From Hyparrhenia diplandra (Eukaryota > Streptophyta > Magnoliopsida > Poales > Poaceae), in contig JADLZK010006442.1 in NCBI GenBank assembly GCA_015847255.1, forward strand, positions 62,001 through 126,000: DNA of 64,000 nucleotides, in the 5' to 3' direction. A program made the position numbers and the translations under genes. Position 1 is the stretch's first letter, and each line of letters begins with the position of its first letter. Positions 20,884 through 32,346 of the stretch are shown here, piece by piece. Under the pieces are notes generated by a model. The model did not search any database. It had not been told where the DNA came from and saw only the letters and a program-made list of their open reading frames with translations.

Positions 20884-21579
20884 GCTGCTCCAGTGGAAGA
20901 GTAATCGCAGCCAGAGCCAGCCCACGCAGGACGCTGCCGAAGCGCCCAAGTCCCCAAGCCACCACGCCCGCTCGCCGCCGGCCACTGCCCCGCGGCTGCG
21001 TGCCCGCGCCCAACGAGCCCTCAGCGGCACCGATAGATCGGACAGCAGTCGGTCGCCGCCAAACTTCTACGCATTCGTAACTGGGTCGAATTTTATATTA
21101 TTTATTTATCGGCTCAAGTGTCCATCCGTTGCAGTATTAAAAAAGATTTTCTAAAAGTCTTATACACCTATATAACAGTTTATCTTTGTTTCCCAAAAAT
21201 ATTAAAAAAATAAAATAAAAGCAATAATTATGGACTTTTTGCTCTTATTAATCCTTTCCAACAAATTAAAAACTAATAAAAAAAAACTCATCCACGCGTA
21301 AAACAGCCTCCGAACATTTGTTCAAGGAGAAGACATTCTCATGCAGATGGAAAAATTCCCTGAAGTTTTGCCTCATCCATATATATATAGCGATTATTTT
21401 TCTATTTTATCATGTTTTTACTTTCCACGTGTTCCACGTACCCCTATTCAAAGATTACATTACTCAAGTTGCATAGCACGCCACCAACATGTGGTCTAGA
21501 AACACGAGTGAAGTTTCGTTTTAGAAAAAAAAAAAAAAAAAGAAAAGAAAAAAATCCTCGTGGCCGCACTTAAATTATA
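20884..21579 (-). promoter_or_regulatory. upstream region of the LBD gene
   Basis: The first ~180 bp upstream of the chosen ATG stay GC-rich and probably form the 5' UTR. Beyond 21070 the DNA turns AT-rich with TATA-like strings (tttatattatttattta around 21090-21110). No defined operator can be named. A MITE at 21580 bounds the region. Confidence 0.35.
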
Positions 21580-21833
21580 CTCTCTCCATAGTTGAAAAAA
21601 AATGTTTTGAAAAGGTTTGGACAAACATTGGAAACATAAATCATGAATAACTTTTAAGTTGTTAAGTTTAGAAATGTGAAAATCATATCAATAAATTTGT
21701 GAAAAAAAATACTTTCATAAAAGTATACATATATAATTTTTAATAAATATTTTTATAGAAAGGAGAAGTCAAAGTTGCGCTTTGGAGACCGTATCGCTGT
21801 CCTAAACGTGTTTTTTTTCAACTATGGAGGGAG
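21580..21833. mobile_element. Stowaway MITE, 254 bp, TA target duplication
   Basis: CTCTCTCCATAGTTGAAAAA at the left is matched inverted by TTTTTCAACTATGGAGGGAG at the right, and both sides are flanked by TA. The interior (tgaataacttttaagtt..., tatacatatataattttt) is shared with the MITE at 37455-37702, so the two belong to one family. Confidence 0.85.
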
Positions 21834-21839
21834 TATATC

Positions 21840-23315
21840 TGAGTCGTGCCGGGCGATGGGCGCTGTGGAAGAGGACGGCGACGTTGTCGAGGACGCCCAC
21901 AACGACGACGGAGGCGCCACGGTCGTTCGACCGGTGCCGACCTTTACGCCCCTAGACGAGGGGACGGAGCCGGGGAAAAATTTTAGGTCGGGCTGGATGA
22001 TGCTCTCTGTCCGTAATTTTGTTGGCCTAGTCAAGAAAAAATAGCCCATCTTCTCTTCCTTAAAGATCTCAACTCTCCAATCTCGGTAGATCTACGACTG
22101 AAATTCAAGAGAGGGCTACGCGCCGTGGGGGGCTCGAGCCCGCCCGCCCGAGTGCTAGCTCCATCCCCGGCCCCCCGAGAGGGCATCACCGATGAAGGCC
22201 AGGTCAGCCGTGGTGAGCCGATCGGCGCGCTTTCCCTCGTCGAGCTTGACCCCTCTCACGCGATAATGCACATGGACGCGGTTGTTTACGGCACAGTGGA
22301 GGACCCGTTGCTGATGGAGCTCGCTGCTTCGCTCAATGGTGCTCAGGCCGTCCAGAGGCCTCCTCCGGTCTCCCAGCCGAAGGATGAGGTCCCGGTGGTG
22401 GTTACCGAAGCTTGCACGCAGTACTAGCAGATGCTGCAGGCACCCCTGTTGTCACCTCAGTCACGGGCCACACTGAGGCGGTTGGTGTTCGACGAGCCCG
22501 CGAGCGTCATCATATCCACGGAGGGCGAGGTGGTCACTTCCGCCCCAACAACGGACTTGCTCGAGATTGACGACGGGGACGCACCGCCGGGGCTCGCGAG
22601 GCACGTTCCGGTCACCTTACCTCAGCCGCCCGCACAGGAGCTCGCTCGACGAACGATGAATCCACCTCCGCTATCGCTGGTGCGGGAGGAGCTGCCGGTG
22701 CGGTCTACCGTCGATGATGTGACACCCTCGCCACGCGAAGATGCTCGTCGTCTGCTTAGTTGACCGAGGAGATACTGGTCAAGCGACCGCCACCTTTGAT
22801 CGTCAGCCCCCAAAAGTAGCCGGTGCCGACCAAGCGGCATCCTCTATCAAAACGGAGTACTCGGATTGCCTCCCAGCCGCTGTTGTACATTCCGACCTCT
22901 AGGCGATGCGAGGTATCGCTCAACATGAGGTTGGGCATCGCACCGCCGGCGTCAATAGTGTGTCCAACCTCAAGGGGGCACGTGACGCTATCATCAGTGG
23001 GAGCTTAACGTCCAGCCAGATTGAAGCCGTGGATGCGTACTTCATGGCGACCAATCGCTTGTCCATTCGAAAGCTCTCCTAGGACGTCGACGTGGGCTCG
23101 CACAGCGAGCAGCAGAGGGACGCCGCTTTGTAGGTTATAGCGCCGTTCCTTGCATGGTCGTAGTCCTTTATGTAATATCTAACCTTTGTTGTCTGCGGTC
23201 CGGCCTTTGACTGTGAGTCCTATGTTGGTGCTTATTTTTAGCGCGTTGTTTATGCGTTTACTTTCTTCTTCTTGATGCAATGATAAGCAAAATTTTTACG
23301 TATTCGAAAAAAAAT
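21840..23315 (+). mobile_element. degenerate LINE-like retroelement with A-rich 3' end
   Basis: GC-rich, formerly coding DNA ends in a non-coding tail with ttcttcttcttgatgcaatgataagcaaaatttttacgtattcg and an A run at about 23307-23314, a terminus style seen in grass non-LTR retrotransposons. Fragments of frame, such as ARDAIISGSLTSSQIEAVDA near 22980-23040, continue after the main ORF is broken. No reverse transcriptase motif is seen, so identity as a LINE ORF1 region is inferred. Confidence 0.4.
22125..22763 (+). pseudogene. 213-codon frame with one internal stop
   Basis: Reading from 22125, the frame is open for 100 codons, hits TAG at 22425-22427, and continues open in the same frame to 22763. 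The product is acidic and Pro-rich (VVYGTVEDPLLMELAASL, SVIISTEGEVVTSAPTTDLL) with no domain I recognise. It lies inside the LINE-like relic and is probably a decayed retroelement ORF. Confidence 0.35.
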
Positions 23316-23959
23316 ATATGAGCTTTGTAAAGAATCTAAAACCATACGTACGCATTTGAAGGGAATAACACAAGAAAATGGCTAGAGACATCAGGACACA
23401 GCGACTGAACGAGGGGACAACATTTAAAATGGTACACCATCCAACCCATAAGTATTTGCACATGTAAGATTGTGCATAGAAATTGTAGGGCACACCTCCC
23501 GCGTGGAGGTCGAACCAAACCGACACACCAAAATGTAGTTCTCTTCTCTCCTCTCGCATGCGTAAGTTGCTTGCATGCACACTAGCCCAACTTATTTTAT
23601 TCTCTTGGTTGAATCGTCTAGCTTTGAAAACTAACAACCATGGTTCGACACACCGGAGTGTCCTCGGTTCGCTTTACCCTACCCTCGCTCCTCGGTTCGC
23701 TTTACCCTACCCTCGGTTCGCTTTCTGCATACACTTTACATGTGCGCAGAGGCATGGGTTGACGAAAGAAACCCTGGGTCCAGGAAGGATAGAAGTCTCC
23801 AACGCTAGAGACGGCACGACTGGCTGAGTGGCTGGCACTAGTGAAGGTCTAATGTTGTACCCTGAGTATGTCACATACTGTTGTGATAGCCTACGTGTAC
23901 GTTTAAACATGGAAAAAAATTGAATCCTAAACATGCATTTCAACCTAGGTACCCTGCTA
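23316..23959. other. intergenic with short tandem repeat
   Basis: At 23664-23722 a ctcggttcgctttaccctac unit is repeated about three times (partial last unit). Otherwise no coding feature was identified; the open frames here match nothing known. Confidence 0.4.
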
Positions 23960-24098
23960 CTTTCTCCGTTCTTAGGAACTTTTTGTTCATAAAGCATGTC
24001 ACAACAAATAAGTGATATTTTGCACAAATGTTTTCGTTAAAATAAGTGGTCAAACTTGTAGTTGAAAAAGTCAAGCGAATTATAATTTGGAATGGAAG
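23960..24098. mobile_element. Stowaway-like MITE (~140 bp)
   Basis: TA-CTTTCTCCGTTCTTAGGAA at the left and an aatttggaatggaag-TA right end are degenerate inverted repeats flanked by TA, with an AT-rich interior. Confidence 0.5.
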
Positions 24099-24553
24099 TA
24101 TACTGGTTTGACAACTCAGGGTAACACGTATGTATTCTGGGCAATGCATAATCCGAGAAAAATCTGTCTCCTCTCAGTTCTCTTGCGTCTAGACACAAAA
24201 CGTCAACTTGTATTTGAAAATAATATGAGTTCATTCAAGTACTTATACCTCCGAAGACATTAATTAACATAAAGAAAAACAAGAAAAAAAAGAACAATTT
24301 TACAGATATAGGAGTATATGTTGAGAACCCGATCCCCGTAGGCCCCTAACGACATTTGTGTATTTCGATCGATTTCATTTGAAGCAAATTAACCAAACCC
24401 ATCCATGCGTGCCCCCATCCTATGAACAACCAACGACGACGTTATTAATTATTTCCTATTTTCCTCCCTTTCATGATGCTCATTAGCTCGTAGTCGTAGC
24501 TAAGCGACGCTGTATGTAGCAGTCTCTGATCCATCGTGGTGCCCTTTATAAAA
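24099..24553. other. 3' flank of the GDSL gene
   Basis: AT-rich DNA. The last ~100-150 bp before 24554 should be the 3' UTR of the minus-strand GDSL gene. Confidence 0.3.
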
Positions 24554-25803
24554 TTACGTGACGAGGATGAGCCCCTCGGTGATGAGCGAGTCGGCGAGGA
24601 CCTGGTTGGCCGCCTCAGACGGGTGGACGGCGTCCCAAAACACATAGGCCGTGGCGTTGGGGCACGTCCCCACCGACTTGGGGTTGCAGAGGAGCACGGT
24701 GGTCTCGACCGTCCCCGTCCCACAGCACCCTCGCCGGGCCTCCGTGAACCCCTGCGCCTGCGGGTCCGTAGCCAGGTCATAGAGCGGCGTGTAGATGTCG
24801 AACACGGCGATCTTGAGGTCCGTGTACCGCCTTGCCAGCGCGTCGACGGTGGCGTTCATCTTGCCGTTGAAGCTCTGCGCGTCCCTGTTGAGCCTCGACA
24901 CGCAGGCGTTGCTGCCGTGGCCGAACAGCGTGATCGCCGCCGGTAGGCAACCCAGCGGCGGCAGCGACGTCACGCCGACGCGCCGCGCGCCCATGCCGTA
25001 GAGCTGCTGCACGGTGTTGCTGAAGATGCCGATGAGGCGGTCCGAGAACTGGTCCGCGGTCTGCGTCTTGTATAGGAACGGGTTGATGTAGTAGTTCTGG
25101 ATGAAGTCGCTCGCGCCCGCGCTGATGATGTATAGCGCGCCGGTGATGATGGAGTGCGCCTGACCGGCGCCGCCGGCCACCGCCGATAGCTTCGATTGGT
25201 ACTCCTTGAAGTACTCCAGCTGCTGGGACAGCGGGATCGCGTGCTGTGTACGTGTTTGTCCCAAGTTACATAAATCGTTCGTTGTTACAGATCATCACAT
25301 TCTTGGAGAGTGAGTGAGTGATGAGGATACTTACATACATGAGTGCCGTGTGGTCGTAGTAGCCGGACCCGGCGGACGCGAAGTTGGCGCCGATCAGGAG
25401 GTTCTGGCCGGACGCCTGTGGGCTGAGGTACGCAGCAGGGTAGGTAGTGAACCCCAACGTGTCAGCTGCAACCACACCAAGTCCAAGTGTTGCATTCATC
25501 AGAAAAGGGAATAATAAGCTTGAAGAACCCGTGGAACCGAGAGCTACCAGTGATGTCGGTGGCCAGCTTGCCGTTGCAGAACCTGCCGGTGGCGACATGG
25601 TTGGCGAAGTCCCGGCCATAGGGCGGGAAGTTGGCCTTGATGAGCGTGTGGAGGTAGTCGTTGTTGCCGACGTCCACCGTCGAGTCGCCGAACGTCATCA
25701 CCGCCGGCACCAGCGGCTGCGCCTCGCCGCCACGAGGAACTCCCGCCACGAACAAGAGCGCCACCACCAGCAACCACCTCCCCTGCACCTGTAGAGCCAT
25801 CAT
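24554..25803 (-). CDS. GDSL esterase/lipase, three exons
   Basis: Secreted serine hydrolase of the SGNH/GDSL family, predicted 358 aa, the usual length. Exon 1 is 25803-25548, exon 2 25465-25335, exon 3 25243-24554; all introns are GT-AG (donors ggtagct and gtaagt, acceptors gttgcag and tacacag). A signal peptide occupies residues 1-28 (hydrophobic LLVVALLFVAG, cleavage near GEA-QP). Block I is FGDSTVDVGNND with nucleophile Ser41; block II is GANFASAGSG (111-120); block III is AGASDF, where the usual Asn is Ser174; block V is FWDAVHP with Asp333 and His336. GCCGTGTVET and CPNATAYVFWD are typical of plant apoplastic members. Substrate cannot be inferred. The start is the first of two adjacent ATGs. 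Confidence 0.9.
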
Positions 25804-25901
25804 CTGATTGCTCTCAGCTCTGATTTGAAACACTCCGACCACACGCAACGCACGTCCTGCCCTGGTGTAACTGTAATGAAACCGGCCGTGTCTTGTGTGA
25901 G

Positions 25902-25910
25902 CTTTATAAG
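25902..25910 (-). promoter_or_regulatory. TATA box of the GDSL gene
   Basis: On the minus strand TTATAAAGC lies about 100 bp upstream of the ATG at 25803, a suitable distance for a TATA box with a ~70-bp 5' UTR. Confidence 0.55.
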
Positions 25911-27063
25911 TGACGACCAAGCTGTGGTGACAGGCACCCCGGCTGGCCGGCCTTAATCAGCAGGGCCCAGCTGTCTGTCACTCGGAGTCGGTGCACAATC
26001 TCCTTCCAGAACACCGAGGTGAGCAGGGCACGCACTGTGGCCACGCCGTGTCGAAACGGGAGAACCGCCGAGCACTGCCCTGCGCTGCATTGCATCCCCG
26101 CCATCGATTCGATTCTCCCATCTGCAACTGCAATGGCGACTATTTATTAGGGTGATATGATAGGGAAACACGGCGGTGGTTGAGACGACGACGACGGCAC
26201 GGCACGACGCTGGCTGCTCTGCTGCTGTGACGAACTGACGACGCAGGCACTGGCACGCGCCAGAAATGTTGAGGATGAGGAGCGGCAACAGCTACCAGGC
26301 AACCACTGGGTGAGTTATTGCACATGTTGTGGGCAACACGGGCATGGATTCTGCGGATGAGGCTGGAGCTCGTGCACAGGGTTCAGTCCAACCGGAAATG
26401 TCCGGCAGGAGCAGTGGAATGGAGCACCAGTGGTCCTGTTCCTGTGATGAAGAAGAAGAAGAAACAAGTGCAGAGGATCATTGGAGCTGTTAACTACTTG
26501 GAATAATGGAGAATAGATTATACTTGCAGATCCTCTCAAGTACTACAGGGTTGGGTTCCAGCTTGGAAGGCTTTATCACCATTGAATCTGAAAAAACTTT
26601 GCCCAATGATGTTGCTAGGCTGCCCCAGCAGACCTGTGAATGACTTCCTTCAATGCTTCGTGCTTGCCAGCGATCTCCATACAGTATCTATACCAGCTGA
26701 CCAGACATAGTATCTCTTCAGTCTTCACCAACATCATACATTACTCTACTGAACAAGACACGGCCATGTGTTACAACTGTTATGGATGGGAATGGGATCA
26801 ACTAATCCTGCAAAAAATGCTGTGAGTTGGGCCCAATCCAGTGACCAAACTACTGTGGCAAGTTTCTAGTAGTAATTCTGGTATTGACAATCTCTTCTGT
26901 TTTCAAATGGTATGTGCAGTGGCCTTGTACTTGTACAGTGCCTATTACCACTATTCTAAGATAAGATCGATGCATGGATGCACCAAGAGCTTTCCTAAAA
27001 ACAGCTAACACCATGGCACGTTTTCATCCAAGCTAAGATGAGCCTATACCGTTAGTACCTAAC
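25911..27063. other. intergenic, nothing recognised
   Basis: Upstream DNA of the GDSL gene, then mixed-composition sequence. Short plus-strand frames at 26318-26506 and 26640-26825 have no recognisable product. A gaagaagaagaagaaa stretch occurs at 26448-26463. Confidence 0.3.
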
Positions 27064-27075
27064 AAGGATCATGTT

Positions 27076-27336
27076 TAGAGGTGCGTATTGGTTACGCTAC
27101 TGGGCACAGCTGCAGCGTGACGAGATAGCCAAGGAAGCGCTCTCAACAATAAGCAAGAAATTAGAATTTATTGCTTTAGAGATATCCAACAATGGATGGA
27201 AACATTTATATTGTTTGTCTTATGCCTGGTCAATTTATGACGAGGCTCTCTCTTGTTGTTTCTTCAAAAGCTTGTAATAATGGGCTGTGTACATCGAGAT
27301 GTGGCCGGATATTTGTTATCCATTATCTAACTAAAA
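27076..27336 (+). mobile_element. 5'-truncated LINE with 12-bp TSD
   Basis: A perfect direct repeat AAGGATCATGTT flanks it at 27064-27075 and 27337-27348. The insert encodes the end of a plant LINE polyprotein (FRGAYWLRYWAQLQRDE, then ISNNGWKHL) and has the 3' end gtgtacatcgagatgtggccgg ... tccattatcta plus A's. The same protein tail and 3' end occur at 58.3-58.7 kb. It is a dead truncated copy generated by target-primed reverse transcription. Confidence 0.85.
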
Positions 27337-27348
27337 AAGGATCATGTT

Positions 27349-29389
27349 GATTTTGACATATTATACCCGTATTTTTGTACATGCCATGGCTTTAAATGGC
27401 TGCCCTCCTGTCCACTACTCCGTATATGGTACTAGCTGCCACTATGCTCATCACATTACTTCTGAACTTCTCGGGGTGATAGTACTGTAATTAACATCAA
27501 GGTATTACGGAGATATCAACGACTTGCATTGGTTCATCAGTTCATCTGTATGAAATAAAAACCATGGATGTACCAACAACAGGCTTCAAGATGTACTATA
27601 ACCTATTATAGTAGAAGAAGAAAAACTCAAAACTTTTGTGTCAAATTAGGCAAACTGGTATAAAACATGACAGGATAAAGCCAGTGAGGACTGACGACAA
27701 GATCAGGTGAAATTTATACATATAAACATTTTGTTTCACTTTTTGCAACCATGGCACTATGCTCATCCAAACAAACTTTCCCAAAATAAGAACAGAATTA
27801 GGCATAAAAACTCAAGCCAAAGCAAAGTTTTTCGCTGCCTAATGTCGAACTTCTGAATTTAGTCAGCCGATGCCTCTATAAATATTTGACTTGAGTACAC
27901 ATATTCATATGGCGGTTAAATTTCTTGAAATTCCTTTTTGCAATGTTATCATGTTCCCTCCATTAATAAACATGGCATGGTAGAAATTAATATCTGCTTA
28001 TATTAAATATGTTTATATGGAAACATTCAACACACCTTATAAGAATACAATGCCCACTAAATTCAACTAGATTTTTAGACTGTATATTTGAATAACACTA
28101 GGTAGATTTGAATTTGACTTAAGACAGTGGTCAGATTGATTTGGATGTGAAAATGACAAGCAAGAAGTATATCAATAAATGCAAGAGCTATAAAGTAAAT
28201 TTATCTTCGAGCTCAATTATATGGATAGATATTGAAAGGTACACCATATCTAAAAGATAATCAATATCAACATGCATCAATTTCTGCTGTTTCATAGAAG
28301 AAAAACAGGGTCTCGTCATACTAACTGAATTTTCCATGGTCTTTGAACTAAAGAAATAATTTCACTTGCATCCCATCATGGTTTATCAATATCCATCAGG
28401 ATGTGTTTGATCCCCATGCATGCTGAGATGCAGGGGTGATGACATCAACAAAAAAAGAATATAGTAAATTGAGTATCATGTAAACAGCAAGAGGTAACAG
28501 ATATTCAGAGTTCAGAACTAAGACTTGCAAAATGCTAAGGTAACAAGCAAGACAGGTTTATGCACACAGAGAGGTAACAGAATCAATTGTTCAAATCATC
28601 CCACGTGGAACAACAAAATGAAAAGGGACATACAAGACAATGTTTAATTAGCAGAAAAAACAGTTGGGTGTCACATCGGTGTATTCATACTTCTACAACA
28701 AGACAACCTTCTTAATTTCTTTTAAAACAGCGCAATACAGTTCAGTGCATTGAACAAAAGAGAAGGGAAAACAGGAAAGACCATTCATCATCATAGACTA
28801 AGTTATGAAGCAGTTGAGCAGGTTTCATCATAATTAGCATTTATTCATATGAAGAAGAGTTACATTCTTACAGGACCCATTAACTCTTAAATACAAAGGA
28901 CAATGACATTTGTGCAAACAGCGATAGTGCAGCTACCATCATGAAACATACAAGAATGGAGACATCCTTTTCCTTATAAAACAATGAGTCAACAAGAAGA
29001 ACATTCAACCGCCACAATCGTTATTGAAATGCTTTGCATTGTACTTTGAGGTGCAAAAGATTACCTGAGCATATTAAGGTTCAGTAACTCGAAAAGCCTA
29101 CATAAACTATATAAAATGCATAACACAAGCTTTACTTCCTCATCCAGTTACTTAAAACCATGCACTCATAACAGAAAAATTGTCACTACATATGGACATA
29201 TTTGTCATAATGAAGATTAAACACAAAGGGCGAGCAAATCCTTCACACTGTCAATCAATAGGATCAACATCCAAAAGAACTCGTACGATCAGAAAATGGT
29301 CCAACATACGAGTGTGGGTTGAGGCCAATGGCCACGTTTCGCACATGCTCTACGGCAGGTTCAGGCCTTCAGCCGCTGGCCCTCTGCGA
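27349..29389. other. AT-rich intergenic, no gene seen
   Basis: About 2 kb of AT-rich DNA with stops in all frames and no TIR structure I could define. It may include a promoter or intron, but nothing supports that. Confidence 0.35.
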
Positions 29390-29547
29390 CCTCCTCTCAT
29401 GCTGCGCCCATGGCAAGAACGGCACCGCCATGAGGCCAGACACCTCCCAAGGCTTCCCACCACCTTCCTCCAGCGCACCATCGCCTCCGTTCGTCATCCC
29501 ACCATTGGAATGGAACTCCGCACCATCAAGCGCAGACGCGCGTAGCA

Positions 29548-30041
29548 TCACCTCCCGTCTTCCCAAGCTCTCGCCTTGGGGTCACCATTGCTCACCACAG
29601 CCGCCAACAGCTTGCCCGCGCCGTCCTCTCTCTCCACTTCACGCCCCGAATCCGGCGGCTTGGGCTTGAACAAGGCGACGCCTCGCCCGCAGCCCGGCGG
29701 GTACCTCCTGACGGCCGAGACGCGGGGACGGTCACCGCCGCGGCGGCGGCGGCGGCGGCTTTCCATCCATTCCTCACGCCGCGATAGGGCGCCTCGGCCC
29801 CGAAGGAGGCGGTCGCTGGCACTGGGAGCGTTCGTCTTGCCGGTGGTGGGGCGGTAGTGGTGGCCGCGCGCACGGAGGGGTTCGGGAGTGTGGGTTTAGC
29901 TTTGGCGGCGGCGGCGGCGGCGGTTGTTGGAAGTTGGTGGTACGGTGGAGGCCCCGCCGCCGCGGCGTTGTGGTGGCGGCCGCAGCCCGGTGGGAAGCGG
30001 CGGACGGCGGAGACCGAGGGCCGGCGGTTGCTGGCGAGCAT
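29548..30041 (-). pseudogene. SUVH-like N-terminal fragment with repeated FPPGCG motif
   Basis: Two minus-strand frames each carry the same motif: RRPSVSAVRRFPPGCGR just after the ATG at 30041, and RPRVSAVRRYPPGCGRGVA after the ATG at 29766. The motif VxAxRxFPPGCG is characteristic of the variable N-terminal region of plant SUVH5/6-type histone H3K9 methyltransferases (YDG-SET). The two frames differ by a shift, the linker is poly-Ala/Pro-rich (GCC/GGC runs at about 29740-29760 and 29905-29925), and no SRA or SET domain follows. It is therefore a fragment or captured 5' end, not an enzyme gene. The family assignment rests on this motif alone. Confidence 0.45.
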
Positions 30042-30593
30042 CGTGACGGTGAGTGTGGAGGCGAAGATTGCAGAAGGATTTCATTGGGGGTCCGACAGTT
30101 GTCTTTTTCCCATTTTTTCCCCAACATCAAATTCAAAAAGTACATCTTGAGAACTTTGTGACAAAAGGCGATATTTGTGCCCAATCTCATGCTATAAGTA
30201 TTTTTTTACGGCACATGCTATAAGTATATTATAAGTTCCTATATTAATAAAATTATTGTTGTTTCCATTCAAAATTACAGTTCACTTTAGATTTATTCTG
30301 AGTTAGGACAACGCCTTTTTTTCTAAAAAAACTATATTATACCATCTACAACTAGAAATTATATCAAGCAAATATGGCCTTTAAATGCCTTAGTACGGCT
30401 TTGCCAATCATTATAACTTGCTAGCATATTTCTGAAGACTTCACTAAATAACTTAGCCCTCTATTTACAACATTAGATAACACGAAAGTCAACAGTAAAT
30501 TAGGGAAAAAAAAAAAGGAATACAATGCAGTGCAAGGAGATTTCTAAGAGGATAAAACATACAGTGCTAAACTACTAGTGTACTGATCAACTG
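30042..30593. other. AT-rich intergenic, nothing recognised
   Basis: Mixed then AT-rich DNA between the SUVH-like fragment and the Pack-MULE-like element. The first part may be the 5' flank of the fragment. No gene or repeat boundary could be supported. Confidence 0.3.
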
Positions 30594-30602
30594 AATTAGG
30601 GG

Positions 30603-32340
30603 TCAAAATGGGCGTGGATCGGTTCGGCCCAAAGGTTCTTCGAACCAGCCCACAAAAACGATCCAAATGGGCTCCAAAACTGACCCATTACGGCAGCTAG
30701 GTTCAGCGGTTCGGACTCGCTCGACCCTTTGGATCGAGTGGTTCGATCCACTCCCAGAGACGCCGGCGGCGGCGGCGCCACCATCTGAGCCACCGTCTGT
30801 CTGTCCCTCCCTCTATCCCGCCCCACCAAGCCAGCGAACGAAAAGATCCCGCCATGGACAGCTCGCCGGACCGCTCGCCAGCGCCATCCGCGCCTCCCGC
30901 TCACCGGCGCAAGGGGCACCCCGTCGAGGCCAGTGCTCAGCTGATGCCGGAAGGAGGCGCCGCCGGAGGCGGTACCGTTGCTGGCTGCGGCGCCGGCTAC
31001 GGCCGAGGTCACCGCGCGCTCTCGCTGGGGACGCTGCTGGGCATCAACGACGTCCTCAGCTCCAGTCTGCCGGTGACGTCCCTTTCCCGCCCGCTACTTC
31101 CTCTGACCACCGCCCACGACATCCTACTGTTGCCCTCGACGAGGAGATGGAGGTACGTCGTCCTCCGTCCTTCCTTCCTCACGTTCTGTGTGTGTAGTGG
31201 CAAAGAACTCTGCACTTGTTCTTTCAGTTAATTGATTCATTCAGTTCAGTCCAGTTGAGCCTGAAGTATTCAGTTAGATTAACATAGTCAGTGGCAAAGA
31301 ACTCCTCGATCAATCTGCTAGCCTTGTGGAAATAATGTAATAGAGTATAGGATCTCTTTTGGATTTGGTGATTTGTTTTCTACTTGCTCTTATAATCGAG
31401 GTGTGGTCCCTTTTGGCTATGCTGATTAGGGGAGAAAAAGAATGATTGTGTGCATCCTCATTAGTTGGACCAAACTGTGCATCCCTTTTGGATATGCTGA
31501 TTAACAGGATGAATTGTGGGGGGAAACAAACTGACCATACCCAATGGATATGGTCAGATAGTTTGCACAAACTGAACCTTTTGTTTGGGATATAATATTA
31601 ATACTTATGAGAATTGCCATGACACTTATGAGAATTGCAATTCAATGGAACAGCTTGTTCAGCTGCAGTCTCTTGTCTCTAAATTGTTTGTAGTGCATTT
31701 GCAGGTTAGCACCAGGAGTGCAAAGGGACACACATGCCCATATCAAGGCTTTGAGAAGTTGTAAATTAAACCATGTCAAGTTACAAGGCTGCAGTAGTGG
31801 GTGGCACTGTAGTTTTTCTTTTCTTCTTTTGACTTCTTGTTCAGAACTCAGGTGTGTGAACTCAAGTTCAGTGGAACTCAGTAGTGGGTGGCTGCAGTAG
31901 TGTGCAGCACTTGACTGATCTGCTTTTTTGAAGTTGTGAACTCCAGGTTTAGAGGAGATTGTCTTTCCACTGCGGTTCAATCCAAAAGCATAGAAACTTT
32001 TGTTTTTATTTATTGAACTAGTTACAGTTCAAGTCCACTGCAGTTGTGATCTTGCATTGAATTTTTTTTTTTCACCATCTTGGCTTGTTATATTTATGCA
32101 GTAGTGGGTGGCACTGTACGTACAAGTACATGTAATTTAAATGTACATGTTAGCTCCGGCAGGCAGGCAAGTCACGTAGACTCTCCGGTAGGCAGGTCAC
32201 GTAGGTTCGAACCTTGATATCCATTGGTGAACTGCATGTCTGTCAACTTAACTAAATGGATCACCCGGTGCTCCAAAAGCTAGCAAATGGATCGATGGTT
32301 CGGGGGCGGTTCAACCTAAGGTTGACCCACGCCCATTTTG
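30603..32340 (+). mobile_element. Pack-MULE-like element, 1,738 bp, 9-bp TSD
   Basis: Perfect 9-bp direct repeats AATTAGGGG lie at 30594-30602 and 32341-32349. The ends are inverted: CAAAATGGGCGTGG at the left (one base in) and CCACGCCCATTTTG at the right, with degenerate TIR beyond. The interior carries a GC-rich exon-like segment followed by AT-rich intron-like DNA, the usual layout of captured genomic gene fragments. A 22-bp motif around cagtagtgggtggcactgta recurs at about 31793, 31881 (partial) and 32099. Confidence 0.8.
30854..31153 (+). pseudogene. captured first-exon fragment in the Pack-MULE-like element
   Basis: A Kozak-like gccATGg at 30854 starts a frame MDSSPDRSPAPSAPPAHRRKG ... 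LSLGTLLGINDVLSS. The coding-like GC-rich run ends at gaggagatggag followed by gtacgt, a consensus splice donor at 31153/31154, after which the DNA becomes AT-rich. One frame change is needed between the ATG frame and the frame reading VALDEEME before the donor. The donor gene is not recognised. This looks like exon 1 plus part of intron 1 of a nuclear gene. Confidence 0.45.
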
Positions 32341-32346
32341 AATTAG

